Assembly (NCBI GenBank): GCA_903927955.1
Contig: CAIYOW010000133.1
Coordinates: 1 to 48,740 of the forward strand
Length of the DNA: 48,740 nt
Reading direction: 5' to 3'
DNA from: an uncultured Methylococcaceae bacterium
Lineage (GTDB): Bacteria; Pseudomonadota; Gammaproteobacteria; Methylococcales; Methylomonadaceae
Shown here: positions 45,693 through 48,740 of the stretch, piece after piece
How positions within the stretch are numbered: the stretch's first letter is position 1
Layout of the letters: the number at the start of each line of letters is the position of its first letter
Translations under genes and position numbers: made by a program
The notes under the pieces: model-generated
Seen by the model: only the letters and a program-made list of their open reading frames with translations
Database searches by the model: none
Told to the model about the DNA's origin: nothing

Positions 45693-46132
45693 TAGGATTT
45701 ACTCACTGTGGAAGGCGCGCAACAAGCTGATTCTTTCTTAACAGGATTAGCAGTATCTTCGCCAAAAGTCGGAATGCTTGTCAGCGAATGAAACGCCTCC
45801 CAAGCGATGCCTTGTGGGTCAAGCGTCCAATATTTGTCAGACTTGGTGTAGCAGCAAGCGGCATTTTTTTGTGTTTCGACGGGTACAGAAGCTTCTTCTA
45901 GCTGATGGTTTAAAGTATGCAGCTCTGTATCGGAATCCACTTGGATGCCCAAGTGATCCAAGCCAATCTTTGCACTACGTTGCGAGATGGCAAAATTAAC
46001 GCGGGGATCATCCAGCATCCATTTAGCGTAATCCGGCTGAGTGACGGTGGGTTCTGCGGCAAACATGGCCGAATAAAAGCGGATGCTCTCAGACAAGTTA
46101 TTGACGGAGACATGCACATGGAAGCGTTTCAT
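45692..46132 (-). CDS. arsI: ArsI-type VOC protein, likely C-As lyase
   Basis: A 146-residue vicinal-oxygen-chelate (glyoxalase-like) protein of the ArsI/CadI group. The expected Fe(II) ligands His5, His60 and Glu112 are present, and the vicinal thiols Cys93-Cys94 (NAACCYTKSDKYW) match the arsenic-binding pair of ArsI, which splits methyl-arsenic bonds of trivalent organoarsenicals. The C-terminus has another Cys pair (SACCAP). It overlaps arsR by four bases (ATGA) and arsC by one, so the three are tightly coupled. Confidence 0.9.
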   Translation of the reverse strand: MKRFHVHVSVNNLSESIRFYSAMFAAEPTVTQPDYAKWMLDDPRVNFAISQRSAKIGLDHLGIQVDSDTELHTLNHQLEEASVPVETQKNAACCYTKSDKYWTLDPQGIAWEAFHSLTSIPTFGEDTANPVKKESACCAPSTVSKS

Positions 46133-46497
46133 AATAGGGTTTCCTTTGTTAAGGGCAAACAGTCAGTGGCTTGATATTTATCGTCGCAACATGCCGTGAC
46201 AACATCGCAGGGTTGGCCCGCGCAACAATTTTCAGTCATAAACTGCAATAATTCGTTCATGGCTGAAAAATTCGCATAATAGTATATGAAGCGGCTTTCT
46301 TGCCTTGCAGTGATTAATCCGGCATGGGTGAGTTCTTTCAGATGAAAAGACAGGGTTGCATTGGGGATGCTTAACGTTTTCGCAATTTGACCGGCCGACA
46401 AGCCATCCGCACCCGTTTGCACCAGAATGCGGAAGATTGAAAGGCGACTTTCCTGCGCTAACGCGGATAAGGCTTTAACAGCTGAATTTATTTCCAT
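46129..46497 (-). CDS. arsR: ArsR-family arsenic-responsive repressor
   Basis: A 122-residue winged-helix repressor. The DNA-binding part is LSAGQIAKTLSIPNATLSFHLKELTHAGLI at 33-62. It lacks the alpha-3 CVC box; instead its C-terminal third has several Cys (Cys91-Cys92, Cys97, Cys103-Cys104, Cys113), as in the ArsR type that binds arsenite with C-terminal thiols. It starts the operon arsR-arsI-arsC-exported phosphatase-DsbD. There is no Shine-Dalgarno before the ATG, and the predicted transcription start coincides with it. Confidence 0.94.
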   Translation of the reverse strand: MEINSAVKALSALAQESRLSIFRILVQTGADGLSAGQIAKTLSIPNATLSFHLKELTHAGLITARQESRFIYYYANFSAMNELLQFMTENCCAGQPCDVVTACCDDKYQATDCLPLTKETLL

Positions 46498-46501
46498 GAT
46501 T

Positions 46502-46532
46502 CTATATTAATGGAAATATAGGTGTCGGTCAA
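46502..46532 (-). promoter_or_regulatory. arsR promoter with overlapping ArsR-type operator
   Basis: On the minus strand TTGACC (46527-46532) and TAATAT (46504-46509) are 17 bases apart. The -10 box lies in a perfect inverted repeat, CTATATT-TCCATT-AATATAG (46502-46521), which fits an ArsR dimer site. From the -10 box to the arsR ATG (first base 46497) there are only about 7 bases, so the mRNA may be leaderless. Confidence 0.75.
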
Positions 46533-46836
46533 TGGTTGGTTAAAGCCGAGTTTGCCGCTGCTTATCTGTTGGCATAGCTGCAGGCATTTATTCAGTTGCG
46601 GTTGCTTGCTTTTTTTGCACTCGATTTAACTGTCCGCAAGTATTGCCATTTTATCGGGGCTTGTTTATTGTTATTGTTATAACATGATTGCCAAAAATGA
46701 ATTTTTCCGCAGATAAGCCAGCGGGAGCTTGATCCGCCCATTTAAGCGGCCGACACTACCCCCCAGCGGTAACGGAACAGGCCTTGTGGGTACGCCCTAC
46801 TTTTTTGATTTTTTATTGCTTTTTTTATTTCCCAAC
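46533..46836. other. Intergenic region between arsR and the BatD-like gene
   Basis: About 300 bases between divergent genes. I see no RNA gene, no strong hairpin and no PAS or IS remnant. A T-rich stretch precedes the chosen BatD ATG; the open frame upstream of that ATG (from a TTG at 46729) does not look like protein. Confidence 0.4.
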
Positions 46837-48549
46837 ATGAAAACTAAAGTTTTTTTACTCGTGGCGCTACTGGTCTTGCAAACACTAGCGACAATGGCAT
46901 CCGCCACAGAAATAGCCGCTGGCTTGAGCCATAATCCGGTCAGCTTGGACGAATCGTTCCAAATTACCTTCACCGCACATGACGAACCTGATGGCGCACC
47001 AGACTTTAGCCCTTTAGAGCAAGACTTTACTATCCTGCATCGCAATCAGGGGTCAAATGCATCGTGGATCAACGGCAAAGCGAGCAAAACCCTACAATGG
47101 CAGCTGATGGTCAGGGCTAAACACACGGGTAACTTGATCGTACCAGCCATTGCTTTTGGCAACGACTTGAGCAATGCTTCGTCCGTTGCGGTGGTTGAAG
47201 GGACTGACTATAGCAACCACTCTGATGAGGATATTTTTATTGAAGCGGAGGCTGCTCCCAGCGCACCGCTTGTGCAAGCACAAGTTTTGTACACTTTGCG
47301 CATATTCACTCGGGTGGAAATTGCACGAGGCGAGCTGCAAGAGCCGGAACTGACCGATGCGGTTGTTGAAAAACTCGGCGATGACAATACTTACAGCAAG
47401 CAAGTCAACGGCGTTGATTATTCGGTGACGGAACGGCACTATGCCATTTTTCCGCAAAAGAGCGGCAAGGCCAGCATCAAGCCAGTCGAACTTAAAGCCG
47501 AAGTGTTGGCCAATAACAGCTATAACATCAATAGCTTTTTCAATTCGCAAATGACCAAAACAAAACAGGTGCGTAGCCAAGCCATTACATTGAACGTGCA
47601 ACCGGTACCCGGCACTTTTACCAGCCCGCACTGGTTGCCAGCCCAGGATGTCCAGATAAAGCAACAATGGTCTGGCGATGTGGCGCAAATGAAGGTCGGC
47701 GAACCACTGACCCGCACGTTGACCTTGATCGTCAAAGGGGCGACCAACGGGCAATTGCCTGAATTGAACAATGCCATCAGTAACGGTACGTTAAAGGCTT
47801 ATTCTGACCAGCCTGTGTTGCAGGAACAGAAATCGCCTGACGGCCTGCTTTCCGTCCGCGAAGAGAAGATCGCCCTAATCCCTTCTGAAGCTGGTGAGTA
47901 TAGCTTGCCAAGCATTGCCATCCCTTGGTTCAACACCGAAACCAAACGCTTGGAAATAGCTAGTCTTCCTGCAGTCAAGCTGTCCGCCAGCGGCGCGGCG
48001 GCCACCAATCTACCAACCCCAACCGCCTCGCCAGCCGTAGTGCAGCCTACTCCTGCCCAAGACGCACCAAATAGACCTGCCATAAGCACGGCGGCTATCA
48101 ATAGCAGCACAACCACCTCAGAAGCTTGGCTTTGGCGCGGATTGTGTGCATTTTTTGCCCTAGGCTGGGTAGCGACTTTAATCTATTTTCTCATCACCAG
48201 AAAACCTAAAAATACTGTGGTTTTCACTGACGATACTAATAGCGTGCCATTGCAAAAACTTATTAAGGCACTAAAACAGGCTTGCAACAGCAATGATATG
48301 CATCTTGCCAAAGCCATTCTGCTGGATTGGGGGAAACAACAATTCGGCTGCAATAACTTGGGGACGCTGGCAGGTTATTGTGATGCCCGCTTGCGGGATG
48401 AAATTTTGTTGCTTAACCAAACGCTGTATGGTCAAAATACTGTGCCGTGGCAAGGCAAAAAACTATTTCAGTATTTTAGCGAAAATAATGCCCGGGCAAA
48501 ATTGTCTGAACAGGAAGACAAATCGTTGGAGCCGCTTTATCGTTTATAA
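46837..48549 (+). CDS. BatD-like oxygen-tolerance family protein
   Basis: A 570-residue envelope protein of the BatD family. From the ATG at 46837 it has a signal peptide (MKTKVFLLVALLVLQTLATMASA), a large periplasmic beta-rich region (about 24-410) with FQITFTAHDEPDGAPDFSPLEQDF and the tandem Ig-like strands of the family, a Thr/Pro linker, one membrane helix near 465-485 (GLCAFFALGWVATLIYFLI) and a cytosolic tail. BatD usually follows BatA and BatB (von Willebrand domain proteins), and those are not directly upstream here; divergent arsR is. The longer frame from TTG 46729 lacks a ribosome site. A transposase gene begins 100 bases downstream. Confidence 0.87.
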   Translation: MKTKVFLLVALLVLQTLATMASATEIAAGLSHNPVSLDESFQITFTAHDEPDGAPDFSPLEQDFTILHRNQGSNASWINGKASKTLQWQLMVRAKHTGNLIVPAIAFGNDLSNASSVAVVEGTDYSNHSDEDIFIEAEAAPSAPLVQAQVLYTLRIFTRVEIARGELQEPELTDAVVEKLGDDNTYSKQVNGVDYSVTERHYAIFPQKSGKASIKPVELKAEVLANNSYNINSFFNSQMTKTKQVRSQAITLNVQPVPGTFTSPHWLPAQDVQIKQQWSGDVAQMKVGEPLTRTLTLIVKGATNGQLPELNNAISNGTLKAYSDQPVLQEQKSPDGLLSVREEKIALIPSEAGEYSLPSIAIPWFNTETKRLEIASLPAVKLSASGAAATNLPTPTASPAVVQPTPAQDAPNRPAISTAAINSSTTTSEAWLWRGLCAFFALGWVATLIYFLITRKPKNTVVFTDDTNSVPLQKLIKALKQACNSNDMHLAKAILLDWGKQQFGCNNLGTLAGYCDARLRDEILLLNQTLYGQNTVPWQGKKLFQYFSENNARAKLSEQEDKSLEPLYRL

Positions 48550-48651
48550 GCGTGCCGGTATGTATGCTCATGACGCATATTAATAGGACTATAAATTTTG
48601 TTTAGCATCTGATGTTACGCACCCCGATTCCAAAAAGCGTATCATTCTAGG

Positions 48652-48740
48652 ATGGATAAAGAAAAAACAGAGCTCTACACGGACTACCTGATTTGCAACC
48701 AAGGCTTGGCGACGGCGACTAGCCTGTCGGCGATGCTGTA
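48652..48740 (+). CDS. Transposase gene, 5' end only (cut by window end)
   Basis: The last 89 bases begin with ATG and stay open to the edge: MDKEKTELYTDYLIC and ATATSLSAML resemble the N-terminus of DDE transposases that start ELYTDYLISSFG-TTATGLS. The family (IS4- or IS701-like) cannot be fixed from 29 residues. The insertion sequence would lie mostly beyond the window, and its left inverted repeat would be expected between about 48600 and 48650. Confidence 0.55.
   Translation, partial: MDKEKTELYTDYLICNQGLATATSLSAML

Noticed and set aside
47092-47754. 220-codon minus-strand open frame inside the BatD-like gene
   Set aside because: The BatD frame has a signal peptide, family pattern and membrane helix. 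The antisense frame shows no recognisable domain.
1-48740. CRISPR arrays, rRNA genes, replication origin, complete prophage
   Set aside because: No regularly spaced repeats, rRNA sequence, DnaA-box cluster or phage structural genes were seen on either strand.

Overview
The window reads as chromosomal DNA of a gammaproteobacterium of moderate GC. Two conserved blocks support this: a TPR lipoprotein-lolB-ispE-tRNA(Gln)-prs-rplY-pth run, and the divergent hemA-prfA-prmC operon. The csrA-tRNA(Ser) pair is also typical of the class. A phosphorylase-kinase-like GH15 protein beside glucokinase, a small c-type cytochrome and a large multicopper oxidase would suit a methanotroph of the order Methylococcales, but that assignment is inference from general gene content and was not tested.

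Layout. 1-5.7 kb: minus-strand housekeeping run (partial tRNA-Tyr, pth, rplY, prs, tRNA-Gln, ispE, lolB, TPR lipoprotein). 5.9-12.5 kb: plus-strand hemA, prfA, prmC, a JAMM metallopeptidase, a Lon-like protease and a CinA/PncC amidase. 12.5-16.8 kb: glucokinase and a 1065-residue GH15/phosphorylase-kinase-like protein, preceded on the same strand by a strong intrinsic terminator. 17.4-19 kb: an unrecognised coiled-coil membrane protein with four copies of a short basic-hydrophobic motif. 19-22.1 kb: a Fur-box-controlled probable outer-membrane protein, divergent from a multicopper oxidase gene broken by one base. 22.2-27.6 kb: aroC, prmB, a TPR lipoprotein, ssb, a cytochrome c, a small membrane protein, csrA and tRNA-Ser.

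27.8-36.4 kb: a defence island next to tRNA-Ser. It is a complete type I Zorya system, transcribed zorA-zorB-[vapB-vapC]-zorC-zorD, with a VapBC toxin-antitoxin pair inside the operon. VapC stop and ZorC start overlap as ATGA, and vapB has its own promoter candidate. ZorAB is a MotAB-like proton-driven motor and ZorC/ZorD are cytosolic effectors; the embedded toxin pair is the most unusual feature of the window.

36.5-42.8 kb: moaED divergent from moaC, a stand-alone lpxD, a GSCFA/SGNH pair, a MerR regulator with the CarH/LitR cobalamin photoreceptor signature, a YcgN-family protein and a small exported protein. 42.8-43.05 kb holds a decayed PAS-domain remnant. 43.05-46.5 kb: an arsenic operon read arsR-arsI-arsC-(exported phosphatase/arsenate-reductase-like protein)-short DsbD, from a promoter that overlaps an ArsR-type operator and may give a leaderless arsR mRNA. 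The last two genes suggest a periplasmic redox branch of arsenic handling; no arsenite efflux pump is present here. 46.8-48.5 kb: a BatD-like protein. The window ends inside what looks like the 5' end of a transposase gene.
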